A stretch of DNA of 63,606 nt from positions 1 through 63,606 of the forward strand of contig NZ_FQWE01000012.1 of assembly GCF_900129575.1 (NCBI RefSeq), written 5' to 3'. Below are positions 63,465-63,606 of this stretch, piece after piece. The notes beneath the pieces were generated by a model that was not told the DNA's origin, ran no database searches, and saw nothing but the letters and a program-made list of their open reading frames with translations. Position numbers and translations under genes: made by a program. The stretch's first letter is position 1; the number at the start of each line of letters is the position of its first letter. The DNA is from Flavobacterium segetis. Lineage in GTDB: Bacteria > Bacteroidota > Bacteroidia > Flavobacteriales > Flavobacteriaceae.

Positions 63465-63498
63465 AGCATTAGAATCGAAAGTTTACTAGTTTTTATGA

Positions 63499-63606
63499 GG
63501 AGCTATTTCCTGCTCATATCTTTGCTTTGAATAGAAATATATGAAATACTTAACTTTGAAATATTAATCAATAACAAAACAAAGTTGCATAATCGTGGTC
63601 GTGCTA
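63499..63606. other. Window end with a possible repeat start
   Basis: GGAGCTATTTCCTGCT at 63499-63514 resembles the start of the TAGCCC/GGAGCT repeat family, then the sequence runs out. No gene is visible. Confidence 0.35.

Noticed and set aside
1..63606. tRNA, rRNA, CRISPR or metabolite riboswitch
   Set aside because: Intergenic regions were read for T-loop sequences, regularly spaced repeats and riboswitch cores; none was found.

Overview
The window (63.6 kb) is chromosomal DNA of a member of the Bacteroidota, almost certainly family Flavobacteriaceae and probably Flavobacterium or a close relative. Supporting signs are AT-rich DNA with lysine- and asparagine-rich proteins, the gliding lipoprotein GldH, a PorP/SprF protein, type IX secretion (T9SS) sorting domains of both types A and B, and promoters of the form TAnnTTTG. 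Most genes are housekeeping and are colinear with what is normally seen in this family. No tRNA, rRNA or CRISPR array was seen.

Layout. 1-361 is the end of a transposase. 566-2704 is a lone, very AT-rich Orc/Cdc6-like ATPase gene framed by outward-facing hairpin repeats (an accessory island). 3393-15173 holds SCO1, two tandem M13 peptidases, an EamA exporter with an epimerase-like protein, and an M28 peptidase, zinc-ribbon protein and GNAT-nitrilase group. 15357-19590 holds a short SSB, a SpmA/SpmB-like protein, a decayed membrane gene, a PolB-type exonuclease, a DNA-repair methyltransferase and a lipoprotein cytochrome c. 20209-26647 is a divalent-metal locus: a FeoB-associated cysteine-rich peptide, ZIP, a DtxR/MntR-type regulator, an Nramp-USP fusion and a divergent TonB receptor with a thioredoxin-like protein; a DtxR-type palindrome lies in the divergent promoter. 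26950-32683 has a fasciclin protein, lycopene cyclase, bacilliredoxin, MnmH-SelD and a carbonic anhydrase. 32684-34264 is gene-poor and repeat-rich. 34265-41568 has TrhO, the PSP1-GldH-PBP1A group and both subunits of a 3-oxoacid CoA-transferase.

41811-54607 is the most distinctive part: one minus-strand cluster encoding a secreted tail-collar-domain protein, a 2920-residue LamG protein with a type A T9SS tail, a 719-residue cadherin-like protein with a type B tail, and a PorP/SprF outer-membrane protein. The two T9SS substrates share a module of about 118 residues, and the cluster is preceded by tandem 12-bp sites exactly 21 bp apart. It looks like a dedicated, regulated surface-appendage or adhesin system exported by T9SS. 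After it come a histone-deacetylase-like protein, an unknown secreted protein, a chloramphenicol-acetyltransferase-like protein, OmpA, a HAD hydrolase, a second EamA protein and MetG.

Functions and pairings are read from motifs by eye. No database search, composition calculation or RNA folding was run.
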